Source: Promethearchaeota archaeon (GTDB taxonomy: Archaea; Asgardarchaeota; Lokiarchaeia; Sigynarchaeales; SOKP01). Taken from it: 5,311 nucleotides of DNA. The position numbers and the translations under genes are program-made. Shown here piece by piece: positions 1 through 5,232 of the stretch (its first letter is position 1; every line of letters begins with the position of its first letter). Where the stretch lies: contig SDNN01000198.1 in the NCBI GenBank assembly GCA_004524425.1, positions 1-5,311 on the forward strand, in the 5' to 3' direction. Under the pieces are notes generated by a model. That model had not been told where the DNA came from and searched no databases. It was given only the letters and a program-made list of their open reading frames with translations.

Positions 1-14
1 AATAAGTGAAAATT

Positions 15-19
15 GGTGA
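15..19 (+). promoter_or_regulatory. Ribosome-binding site GGTGA of the first gene
   Basis: GGTGA matches the complement of the archaeal 16S rRNA 3' end and sits exactly 6 nt before the ATG at 26. An in-frame TGA at 17-19 excludes any upstream start, so the site and the stop together fix the start of this gene. The same spacing is seen at two other genes of the window (near 2246-2255 and 3023-3033). Confidence 0.7.
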
Positions 20-25
20 AAGAGA

Positions 26-1138
26 ATGCCTCAAGGATTTGTTATTACAAAATGGACAAATGATCAGGGAATGTTAGTAGAACTAAAATACCCTGAAGAG
101 ATTGAAGTAGATTTAGATGACATGATGCGCGTATTTTATGCACACATAGTTGGAGCAGGAGCTGGCGGAGATGTACTTGTTCGTCTTGAAAAAGCACATT
201 CGAATGTTTCAAGCCATTTCACGGGCATGGATTCTCGAGTACCTTATTTGGTGAATCTAATGCTGGAATTAGGAGAAGATCCTGACATGTTCGGGGATGC
301 TATTATCAAGGAAATCAATGAAAATATACTAAAATATCTCAATCAACTAGGAACGGATATTAATAAGAATTTTGACGTGCTTAAAACCTTGAAGAGTTAT
401 CTGAAAAGTGCATTATTCCTTTTAGAACGTTTAAAGAACATGACAAAGGAACAAAGATTAGCTCAGATTTATAGTAGTAAAAAATCAAGAACCATCTTGG
501 AAATCATGCAGAATAGATCTTATTCGAGAAGAGAACTGCAGAATATATTGGAGGATAAATTGGGTACCTTCGTATCCAACATTGAATATACCCTAGATCC
601 ATTCATAAAAACTAATTTATTAAAACAGGACTGGATTGAAGGTTTTTCAGATATCTTTCTCTTTTTGATTTCAGATTTCACCGTATTCCGTAAACCGGCA
701 GAAAACATAATTGAGAGCACGAAAAAAGATGTTCCATCTTCTGATTTGGCAAAAAAATACAATGACGAGGTTAAAAAATTCTTTGCTAATTACCAGCCAA
801 CCTTAGTCGATAATATAAGGATTGCCCTTGATTTAATGAATCCGGATAAATATGATTTCATAGTCCTTTTGAGGGAACGAGCATATCCTTTAAATAAATT
901 ACCAAAGAGTTCTGCGGACAGTTTCTTAGATACTAATACTTTATTAAAAGCTTTGGAGGAAGATAACATTATTAAAATTTTTCGAGATAAAAAAGAAACA
1001 GACTGGGTCTTTTTATTTACGGATGTAGCAGTTGAAAAATTTTATCCTGAATACATGCTTGAAAATATTAGAACAAAAAGCTTGAAAAAGGAAGTAGCAA
1101 TACGACATCTTGAATTACTAGAGGAAGCATACCAATAA
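26..1138 (+). CDS. Longin/roadblock-like N-terminal domain with two winged-helix-like segments, putative regulator
   Basis: A 370-residue soluble protein with no signal peptide or membrane segment. Residues 4-104 look like a longin/roadblock/profilin-type alpha-beta fold: an opening strand FVITKW, a turn with a glycine, a second strand ending in KYPEE, then a helix, strands around 49-65 and a closing helix around 87-105. Residues 105-138 are helical and may be coiled. Residues 141-222 look like an ArsR-type winged helix (helices at 144-162 and 167-176, a possible recognition helix at 180-195, a wing at about 207-222). A second winged-helix-like unit spans roughly 272-340. Such fusions would suit a cytoplasmic switch that couples small-GTPase or protein binding to DNA or RNA binding, but this is inference; no catalytic motif is visible. 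The start at ATG 26 is supported by GGTGA at 15-19 and an in-frame stop just upstream. It converges on the 1178-2245 gene. Confidence 0.75.
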   Translation: MPQGFVITKWTNDQGMLVELKYPEEIEVDLDDMMRVFYAHIVGAGAGGDVLVRLEKAHSNVSSHFTGMDSRVPYLVNLMLELGEDPDMFGDAIIKEINENILKYLNQLGTDINKNFDVLKTLKSYLKSALFLLERLKNMTKEQRLAQIYSSKKSRTILEIMQNRSYSRRELQNILEDKLGTFVSNIEYTLDPFIKTNLLKQDWIEGFSDIFLFLISDFTVFRKPAENIIESTKKDVPSSDLAKKYNDEVKKFFANYQPTLVDNIRIALDLMNPDKYDFIVLLRERAYPLNKLPKSSADSFLDTNTLLKALEEDNIIKIFRDKKETDWVFLFTDVAVEKFYPEYMLENIRTKSLKKEVAIRHLELLEEAYQ

Positions 1139-1149
1139 TAAGGTCAAAG

Positions 1150-1176
1150 TTTTTTTATGTATATCTCTTTGTTTTT
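1150..1176 (+). terminator. Oligo-T terminator after the first gene
   Basis: A run of seven T at 1150-1156, 12 nt past the stop codon, and a second run of five T at 1172-1176. No convincing hairpin precedes them. This fits archaeal termination, which relies on U-tracts more than on stem-loops. No equivalent A-run on the plus strand serves the convergent minus-strand gene in this 39-bp gap. Confidence 0.45.
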
Positions 1177-1177
1177 C

Positions 1178-2245
1178 TCATTTAAACAATCTAGGACATG
1201 AAATACCTAAATATTTTTCAATTACATCTAAGATCTCTTCTTTTTGACCGATATATGCCATTAATTGATGGATGGCCTTTCCATGAGAGGCGTTATCTAT
1301 GGTTTTAAATGGGCTTAATTGGAGTTCAATCTCTCCAAAATTCAATGATGATTTATCAGGAGACTCAGAATTATAGCTTTGAATGACCCCAATTTCAGAT
1401 TCTGGATGATCTCTAGCTATATCGAAGCATTCATCTTGGTTTTTGGGTAAATCGTCTGAAAGCTTGATTAAAAACCCATATTCCTCCGATCTAGGTAATT
1501 TCATTACATATCCGATTTTTGCCTTGCGAGAAAAATCAATATCTTCAGGTCGAATGGCTAATTTATAGATATCATTCACATCGATTTTAAAGCTAACATA
1601 TTCTTCTTCTATTGCTAATCTTTCGTTAGGTATGATTCGAAAATAAGAAAGTGGTTTAGGATTGGATTTCGTGGGTATTAATACCGTACCTGGATTATTA
1701 AGCCCCCCACTGATGACGCAGGTCAGCGTCCAACCATTGATTTCAAGATTAGGTTCATAAAATACACAGTCATCAATTATTTCGATTCCGCAATGTTCTA
1801 TTCCAGTTTTGAACGGTTCATTGATTATAGTAAATTGTCGAGTAATCTCTCCAGTCAGAATTTTTTTTGAAAATTGATTTTTGATGTTAATATTACTTGA
1901 AACTGTACAGGACTTTTCTGAGCTAACTAAGATTTCATAGTGAGCGGGATCCAATCCTTCCGGACAAAACCAATCTTCCCATGTCTGGGGTTTTTTATAG
2001 AAAAAAGTTCTTTCCGGACTTATCCAGTATCTTTCTCCTCCGATTGCCCAATTATTTTTTTGGATGAGATCCTGCAGGTTTGATTCAGTCCATAATAAAT
2101 TATAACAGTCTCTTTTAGGAAATAATCCTAAAAGCCGTCCACCATATTCTGAAATGATGGCTCTTGCGTTTTTTAATCTTATTTCTATTAATTTTGTACT
2201 ATTTCCAATGGAAGATTTAAGAGAATCGTTGGTATGATAATTCAT
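1178..2245 (-). CDS. Galactose-mutarotase-fold protein, DUF6786-like
   Basis: A 355-residue protein without signal peptide or membrane helices. Near the N-terminus it carries YGGRLLGLFP (34-43) followed by NLLW (49-52), then GGERYWISPERTFFY (69-83) and a WEDWFCPEGLDPAHYE stretch (89-104). Near the C-terminus is an IQSYN (288-292) then FGEIELQLSP (303-312) pattern. This order, with a glycine-rich first strand, a conserved mid block and a late Q..N..E pattern, is typical of beta-sandwich carbohydrate-binding proteins related to aldose 1-epimerase, in particular the DUF6786 group; I recall this from family style and did not search. The catalytic His/Glu pair of true aldose epimerases cannot be assigned with confidence, so substrate and activity are open. 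ATG at 2245 follows a weak AGTGA site with 6-nt spacing. It lies 69 bp downstream of the membrane-protein gene on the same strand. Confidence 0.7.
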   Translation of the reverse strand: MNYHTNDSLKSSIGNSTKLIEIRLKNARAIISEYGGRLLGLFPKRDCYNLLWTESNLQDLIQKNNWAIGGERYWISPERTFFYKKPQTWEDWFCPEGLDPAHYEILVSSEKSCTVSSNINIKNQFSKKILTGEITRQFTIINEPFKTGIEHCGIEIIDDCVFYEPNLEINGWTLTCVISGGLNNPGTVLIPTKSNPKPLSYFRIIPNERLAIEEEYVSFKIDVNDIYKLAIRPEDIDFSRKAKIGYVMKLPRSEEYGFLIKLSDDLPKNQDECFDIARDHPESEIGVIQSYNSESPDKSSLNFGEIELQLSPFKTIDNASHGKAIHQLMAYIGQKEEILDVIEKYLGISCPRLFK

Positions 2246-2251
2246 GAGAAA

Positions 2252-2256
2252 TCACT
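2252..2256 (-). promoter_or_regulatory. Weak ribosome-binding site AGTGA of the mutarotase-fold gene
   Basis: Read on the minus strand, AGTGA ends 6 nt before the ATG at 2245. It is one mismatch away from the GGTGA sites of other genes here and has the same spacing, which supports the chosen start. Confidence 0.45.
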
Positions 2257-2280
2257 TACTAAGATAATTAATTTCAATTT

Positions 2281-2300
2281 TTTAAAATAAAAGATAAAAA
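2281..2300 (-). terminator. U-rich terminator of the membrane-protein gene, possibly doubling as promoter of the next gene
   Basis: On the minus strand the 69-bp gap contains TTTTT (2296-2300) and two further T4 runs (2289-2292 and 2284-2287) shortly after the stop at 2315, a plausible archaeal U-tract terminator. The same stretch reads TTTTATTTTAAA, a poor TATA-like element. If used, its start point would lie near 2260 and give a leader of about 15 nt that still contains the AGTGA site. Either or both roles are possible. Confidence 0.35.
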
Positions 2301-2314
2301 TAGTTAAATAAGAT

Positions 2315-2998
2315 TTATGGTCTTATGCCTAGATAAAATAACCACGCGCTTAATATCATCCCTGATCTTGAAAATATCAAAATTATGCCTGGAGATAATA
2401 AGCCATCTAAAATTCCACCAATGGTGTAAATGAATGCTCCAATCGAGAGGAATAAGAAGTTTCTTCGGATATCTCCACTTGATTTGATTGCTCTTATTAA
2501 AAATCCTACACCTAGTAATAGGAGAACGGACAAGAGAAAGATAAGTGCAATGAAGAAAACTACGGAATCTTCAACAAGATTGTCATTTATTAAATCAGAA
2601 CCAGCAGGTACTGGATTTGTATAAGTTACGGAGCCAAAAGGATCCAAAAAGAGAAATATCTCAAATATTATACTTAAAACGGCATAAAACGCGACAACAT
2701 GCCTTTTTTTTTCTGGAAACAATAATTCAGCAGAAATATATATCGCTGATAAGATGGCTCCAGGAAACCACATCCAATTTATTAATCCTATAATTCCAGT
2801 TGAATTATCCATGTTGGTACCCGTCAGGAGAATCGTGATAAAATCTAAAGTATCTCCTAAATAAACCAATCCAGCAAAAATATATGTTGTGCCCAAAAAT
2901 AATAGAAGATCTGCCCTTAATTTTCTTGATCTATAAAGAAAAAATAACCCAAATAAAATTGAAAAGAGAAACACGCCCATGGCGGTAATTCCATTCAA
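2315..2998 (-). CDS. Seven-helix integral membrane protein of unknown function
   Basis: From the nearest accepted start (TTG at 2998) the protein has 227 residues, mostly hydrophobic. Predicted membrane segments lie at about 7-23, 31-48, 67-90, 100-119, 144-169, 180-200 and 203-224, with basic loops such as YRSRKLR (22-28) and EKKRH (96-100) and a longer polar loop at 121-143. By the positive-inside rule, the first loop (after helix 1) would be cytoplasmic. No kinase, enzyme or transporter motif is visible. The layout resembles stand-alone 7TM sensor modules found in Asgard and other archaeal genomes, but I cannot name a family. The reading frame stays open to a TGA at 3029-3031, adding residues ITLSDVGWL. 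A perfect GGTGA at 3029-3033 is placed 6 nt before an ATT at 3022, so the natural start is probably ATT 3022 (235 residues). TTG 2998 and ATG 2980 lack a ribosome-binding site. Confidence 0.8.
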   Translation of the reverse strand: MNGITAMGVFLFSILFGLFFLYRSRKLRADLLLFLGTTYIFAGLVYLGDTLDFITILLTGTNMDNSTGIIGLINWMWFPGAILSAIYISAELLFPEKKRHVVAFYAVLSIIFEIFLFLDPFGSVTYTNPVPAGSDLINDNLVEDSVVFFIALIFLLSVLLLLGVGFLIRAIKSSGDIRRNFLFLSIGAFIYTIGGILDGLLSPGIILIFSRSGMILSAWLFYLGIRP

Positions 2999-3028
2999 CC
3001 AGCCAACATCCGATAGTGTAATTAATAT

Positions 3029-3033
3029 TCACC
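3029..3033 (-). promoter_or_regulatory. Ribosome-binding site GGTGA pointing to a non-canonical ATT start
   Basis: GGTGA on the minus strand is followed by 6 nt and then ATT at 3022-3020, in frame with the membrane-protein gene. Its distance to the accepted TTG start at 2998 would be 30 nt, far too long for a normal site. The TGA inside GGTGA is also the in-frame upstream stop, so no longer protein is possible. Confidence 0.5.
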
Positions 3034-3036
3034 TTT

Positions 3037-3052
3037 CTTATAAATTTATAAA
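3037..3052 (-). promoter_or_regulatory. Candidate TATA box of the membrane-protein gene
   Basis: The minus strand reads TTTATAAATTTATAAG, which contains two overlapping TATA-like octamers. Using the upstream octamer (3045-3052), the start point would fall near 3022-3024, making the transcript nearly leaderless. If transcription begins a little further upstream, the GGTGA site is retained. The element is AT-rich in an AT-rich gap, so support is modest. Confidence 0.35.
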
Positions 3053-3161
3053 TCTATTTACATAGATTTCAAGGAATAATTTCTTGTTGATCATAAGTTA
3101 GGATGTTAATTATTTTAAATGTTATCAGATTTTTTATACCAAACAAAACTTAGATGTAGGA

Positions 3162-4049
3162 TTATTCCTTCCAAATGCTCAAATCCTTGTTAAGTAGTTT
3201 CTCGAGTTTGTTTATATCTTCTTTATATCTTGTATACAATTCTTTTTTAGTTTCAAGGTTCATCTCCACAACATTCTCTCTCATAATAAATGGCATAGAA
3301 GCCACATGATCCTTAATTTTTAAATAGAGTCTTATTACTTTTTCATAGACGTCATATAAGTTTTTTTTCTTAAGAAAGAGTAGGAAACGCTGATAGAACA
3401 AATAAATCTTATGAAAACGTGGTAAATTTGTGGAAGGATTCACTTTTTTGTCAAGATTTAGAAATGGAAACTTATTAAAATCCACATTCAAGAATTCAGC
3501 AATTTCTTGGAAAGCCTTCTTAGGTTCCTTAATTATTTCTTCAAAAATTAGAATTAAAAAGCGATCTCTTGGAAAAAAATTGAACCAATTTTTTATCTGC
3601 TGATAATATAAGCCTCTCTTTATCTCGTTTTCATTCTTGCGCAGATGTTCAAGAAAAGACTCTTTTATTCCTTCATTTAGTATCGAATATTTGTAACTTG
3701 AAAATGCTCTATTCACGGGATTTCTCAGGATGATGATGAAGTGTGTATTTGAGAGATATTTTTGGATTCGCTCTGGTACTTTCTCTGCGAATATATAATT
3801 TGGTGTTATTTCCCCGATAGCTTGATAATTTTTAGCCTCAGCTTCAGAAGGGAAAAATTTTGCATACCACTGCAGACCTTTCTGAAAATTTTTATCAAAG
3901 AATTTAATTTCTTTCAAAAAAGAACATAAATATATCTGAGGGTGTTCTTTAAGGATAGACCATAGCCATGTGGTTCCTCCTCTCTCTACACCTATTCCGA
4001 GAAAATTCGGAAAAACATGATCTACTTCATGAAATTGCTGTTTAATCAT
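3162..4049 (-). CDS. PAPS-dependent sulfotransferase (Sulfotransfer_1-type)
   Basis: A 295-residue soluble protein of usual length for the family. It should transfer a sulfuryl group from PAPS to a hydroxyl or amine, most likely on a carbohydrate or lipid. The 5'-phosphosulfate loop is GIGVERGGTTWLWSIL (18-33), with arginine 23 where many family members have lysine. KEIKFFD (46-52) and GEITPNYI (79-86) are the usual following blocks. The 3'-phosphate site is IIILRNPVNRAFSSYKY (105-121), with Arg109 and Ser117 as expected ligands. The C-terminus has the LYTRYKEDINKLEKLL then DLSIW pattern (271-293), typical of NodH and heparan-sulfate-type sulfotransferases. No signal peptide or membrane anchor is seen, so it is cytoplasmic. 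ATG 4049 is the only start before the PAPS loop, and no ribosome-binding site precedes it, which suggests a leaderless transcript. The acceptor cannot be read from the sequence. Confidence 0.93.
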   Translation of the reverse strand: MIKQQFHEVDHVFPNFLGIGVERGGTTWLWSILKEHPQIYLCSFLKEIKFFDKNFQKGLQWYAKFFPSEAEAKNYQAIGEITPNYIFAEKVPERIQKYLSNTHFIIILRNPVNRAFSSYKYSILNEGIKESFLEHLRKNENEIKRGLYYQQIKNWFNFFPRDRFLILIFEEIIKEPKKAFQEIAEFLNVDFNKFPFLNLDKKVNPSTNLPRFHKIYLFYQRFLLFLKKKNLYDVYEKVIRLYLKIKDHVASMPFIMRENVVEMNLETKKELYTRYKEDINKLEKLLNKDLSIWKE

Positions 4050-4071
4050 GTTAATTATTTTAATACATTCT

Positions 4072-4099
4072 AAAAATTAAGTATTTCATTAATTGAAAT
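4072..4099 (-). terminator. Weak stem-loop and T-run after the regulator gene
   Basis: ATTTCA (4083-4088) and TGAAAT (4094-4099) form a 6-bp stem with a 5-nt loop. On the minus strand a TTTTT run (4072-4076) follows about 6 nt later. It lies in the 76-bp gap between the regulator gene and the sulfotransferase gene. The U-run could end the regulator transcript, which would argue for separate transcription of the sulfotransferase; the stem is short and AT-rich, so this is tentative. Confidence 0.3.
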
Positions 4100-4125
4100 C
4101 AGAAACTTCATACAATCAGGGTAAA

Positions 4126-4911
4126 TTACCGCTTATCATGCAATTTCTTTATACTTAGAGATAAGGTTTCGTCAAAAGCTTCTCCCTCAATGGCACATTT
4201 AAATGATAAATCTTCGGATTGAAATAATTCGGTAAAATAACCTAACCAGTAATTACTATAACGCTTATTTTGGTGATGTTTGAAGATAACATGAAAAAGA
4301 TCTGGCTCCTTTTCCTCCACATCAATAAAATAAAAATAATTTGCAACCTTCCATACTTTTTCAATAGCACGAATGATTTCCTCTAAGGTTAATCTTTTTA
4401 TAGGTTTTCTCGTATACCATAAAATTACATCCAAAGCAACGTTTTTTTTCATTGGTTTATCTAAACTTTCCTCCGGAGCCTCGGCTGCGGTGAGAAGTTG
4501 ATTAAAAGTAGTTTTACCAATGAGCATCATGTGCATTTCTTCTCGCGCACGGCACCATAATTCTAAATCACTTGCTTTTTCTGGATTTTTATTCTCATCC
4601 AACACTTTGATTGCTTCTTCAACGAGGTCTGCAAAATTGTGATACTCCTTTTCATATTTATTGATTAACGCTTGAGTCTCGGGTGAGATTGATTTAAATT
4701 GGTTATAAGTATGAATAGCCTTATCAATAATCGTTCCAATAGTAGTCTCCTCCTTTTCTTTTATCTCATCAATGAGATCTCTCGTTTGCTGTTTAATTTC
4801 CGTAAAAAATTTGACTTTAAGTTCAGTTAAACTTTTTTCTTCATCTTTTTCCACGGAATTCTCCTCTTTCATTTTATTATTCGTGTATTTTAAGTTAAGC
4901 TTTTTAATCAT
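4126..4911 (-). CDS. Putative regulator with tandem ribbon-helix-helix-like segments and a C-terminal domain of unknown function
   Basis: Starting at ATG 4911 the protein has 261 residues. After a charged, flexible start (1-28), residues 29-73 read as a ribbon-helix-helix unit: a short strand TELKVKFF, a helix EIKQQTRDLIDEIKEKEE, a turn, and a second helix TIGTIIDKAIHTYNQF. Residues 74-107 repeat the pattern (SISPETQALINKYEKEY, then FADLVEEAIKVLDE), so a single chain may carry both halves of what is normally a dimer. Residues 112-261 form a mixed alpha-beta domain that I do not recognise; its last part has strands and a WLGYFTELF helix, somewhat like small-molecule sensor domains. ATG 4911 is preferred over TTG 4926 because GGAG (4921-4924) sits 9 nt before the ATG, and the TATA box at 4952-4959 would put the transcript start near 4929, almost on the TTG. 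Likely role: DNA-binding repressor, probably autoregulated; this is inference. Confidence 0.72.
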   Translation of the reverse strand: MIKKLNLKYTNNKMKEENSVEKDEEKSLTELKVKFFTEIKQQTRDLIDEIKEKEETTIGTIIDKAIHTYNQFKSISPETQALINKYEKEYHNFADLVEEAIKVLDENKNPEKASDLELWCRAREEMHMMLIGKTTFNQLLTAAEAPEESLDKPMKKNVALDVILWYTRKPIKRLTLEEIIRAIEKVWKVANYFYFIDVEEKEPDLFHVIFKHHQNKRYSNYWLGYFTELFQSEDLSFKCAIEGEAFDETLSLSIKKLHDKR

Positions 4912-4920
4912 TACTTTAAG

Positions 4921-4924
4921 CTCC
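4921..4924 (-). promoter_or_regulatory. Ribosome-binding site GGAG deciding the regulator start
   Basis: GGAG on the minus strand lies 9 nt before ATG 4911. It overlaps the alternative TTG start at 4926-4924, which cannot use it. It therefore supports the shorter, 261-residue protein. Confidence 0.55.
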
Positions 4925-4948
4925 AAACAGTTATTTAAATATCACACA

Positions 4949-4967
4949 TTATATATAAACTTATATA
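4949..4967. repeat. Operator-like repeat, copy 1
   Basis: This 19-bp stretch matches 5050-5068 at 18 of 19 positions. It has an imperfect dyad around AAACTT and overlaps the TATA box of the regulator gene. Its base composition is simple, so chance similarity must be considered. Confidence 0.5.
4952..4959 (-). promoter_or_regulatory. TATA box of the regulator gene
   Basis: The minus strand reads TTTATATA, a perfect archaeal TATA box, followed by TAATGTG. With the usual distance of about 26 nt from box centre to start point, transcription would begin near 4929 and give a leader of about 18 nt containing the GGAG site. The box is embedded in the first copy of the repeated palindrome-like element (4949-4967), so a bound repressor would block TBP. 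Confidence 0.6.
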
Positions 4968-5048
4968 TTAACAAAGGATATAGCATTATTTTTTGATTTA
5001 ATAGAATCTTAATATTGTGTATTAATCTCTATTATTATGATATCTTAA

Positions 5049-5070
5049 CTTATATATAAGCTTATATAAT
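5049..5070. repeat. Operator-like repeat, copy 2, with two overlapping perfect palindromes
   Basis: CTTATATATAAG (5049-5060) is a perfect 12-bp palindrome. TATATAAGCTTATATA (5053-5068) is a perfect 16-bp palindrome that overlaps it. The octamer CTTATATA occurs twice, 12 bp apart. This is the most symmetrical copy of the element and lies near the middle of the divergent region. Confidence 0.5.
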
Positions 5071-5123
5071 TGAGATAGCATTCCTTTCTCTTTCCTTATG
5101 AGGTTTTCTACGGATTCAAAACC

Positions 5124-5133
5124 TTTAAATATA
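5124..5133 (+). promoter_or_regulatory. Candidate TATA box of the partial plus-strand gene
   Basis: TTTAAATATA would place the transcript start near 5154 and give a leader of about 78 nt containing the third repeat copy and the ribosome-binding site. A second candidate, TATATAAG at 5191-5198, would start the transcript near 5220 and remove the ribosome-binding site, so it is less likely. Confidence 0.4.
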
Positions 5134-5148
5134 TAATCATATATAATT
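5129..5148. repeat. 10-bp tandem duplication
   Basis: ATATATAAT followed by C or T occurs twice head-to-tail with a 10-bp period. It directly follows and overlaps the TTTAAATATA candidate TATA box. It may be a binding site, a promoter element or simple AT-rich repetition. Confidence 0.4.
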
Positions 5149-5181
5149 CTAATGAGGTTTAATATAATTGTTTGAAATAAA

Positions 5182-5201
5182 ATATAAGATTATATAAGAT
5201 T
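5182..5201. repeat. Operator-like repeat, copy 3, as an exact 10-bp tandem
   Basis: ATATAAGATT occurs twice exactly, head-to-tail, so the two units lie on the same face of the helix. Bases 5182-5197 also match copy 2 (5054-5069) at 15 of 16 positions, differing by A for C at the centre. The repeat ends 13 bp before the ribosome-binding site of the plus-strand gene. Confidence 0.5.
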
Positions 5202-5211
5202 TATAATTTAG

Positions 5212-5220
5212 AAAGGAGGT
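5212..5220 (+). promoter_or_regulatory. Strong ribosome-binding site AAAGGAGGT
   Basis: A near-full complement of the 16S rRNA 3' end. It stands 12 nt from the ATG at 5233, longer than the 6 nt seen at other genes here, because nine consecutive A (5222-5230) lie in between. An in-frame TAA at 5221-5223 rules out any start closer to the site. Confidence 0.65.
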
Positions 5221-5232
5221 TAAAAAAAAAGG

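Larger units (their letters stand above)
4912..5232. other. Divergent intergenic region with repeated operator-like elements
   Basis: About 320 bp without a gene separate the regulator (minus) from the partial gene (plus). It holds a TATA box for the minus gene, one or more TATA candidates for the plus gene, three copies of a palindrome-like element, two 10-bp tandem duplications and a strong ribosome-binding site. The piece 4971-5040 is plain AT-rich sequence in which I see nothing. Confidence 0.6.

Noticed and set aside
520..762. 80-codon open frame on the minus strand
   Set aside because: It lies wholly inside the 26-1138 gene, has no ribosome-binding site and shows no domain-like pattern; it is an antisense shadow.
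2430..2624. 64-codon open frame on the plus strand
   Set aside because: It lies antisense to the membrane-protein gene, whose hydrophobic pattern is clearly real; no independent support.
2995..3009. Four-codon frame ATG TTG GCT GGT TGA overlapping the TTG start of the membrane-protein gene (minus strand), as a possible translationally coupled leader
   Set aside because: It has no ribosome-binding site of its own, and the extended main frame from ATT 3022 with GGTGA explains the region better.
3353..3369. Long T-run as a terminator or frameshift site
   Set aside because: It encodes consecutive lysine and phenylalanine/leucine codons inside the intact sulfotransferase frame; the frame continues normally to the conserved C-terminal motif.
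4924..4926. TTG as the start of the regulator (266 residues)
   Set aside because: It overlaps the GGAG site that serves ATG 4911 and would lie only about 4 nt from the transcript start predicted from the TATA box.
4772..4996. 74-codon open frame on the plus strand
   Set aside because: It is antisense to the start of the regulator gene and runs into its promoter; its hydrophobic stretch comes from reverse reading of AT-rich sequence.
4912..5232. CRISPR-like or origin-like repeat array
   Set aside because: Only three short, irregularly spaced AT-rich copies with no uniform spacers; neither CRISPR repeats nor recognisable origin boxes are present.
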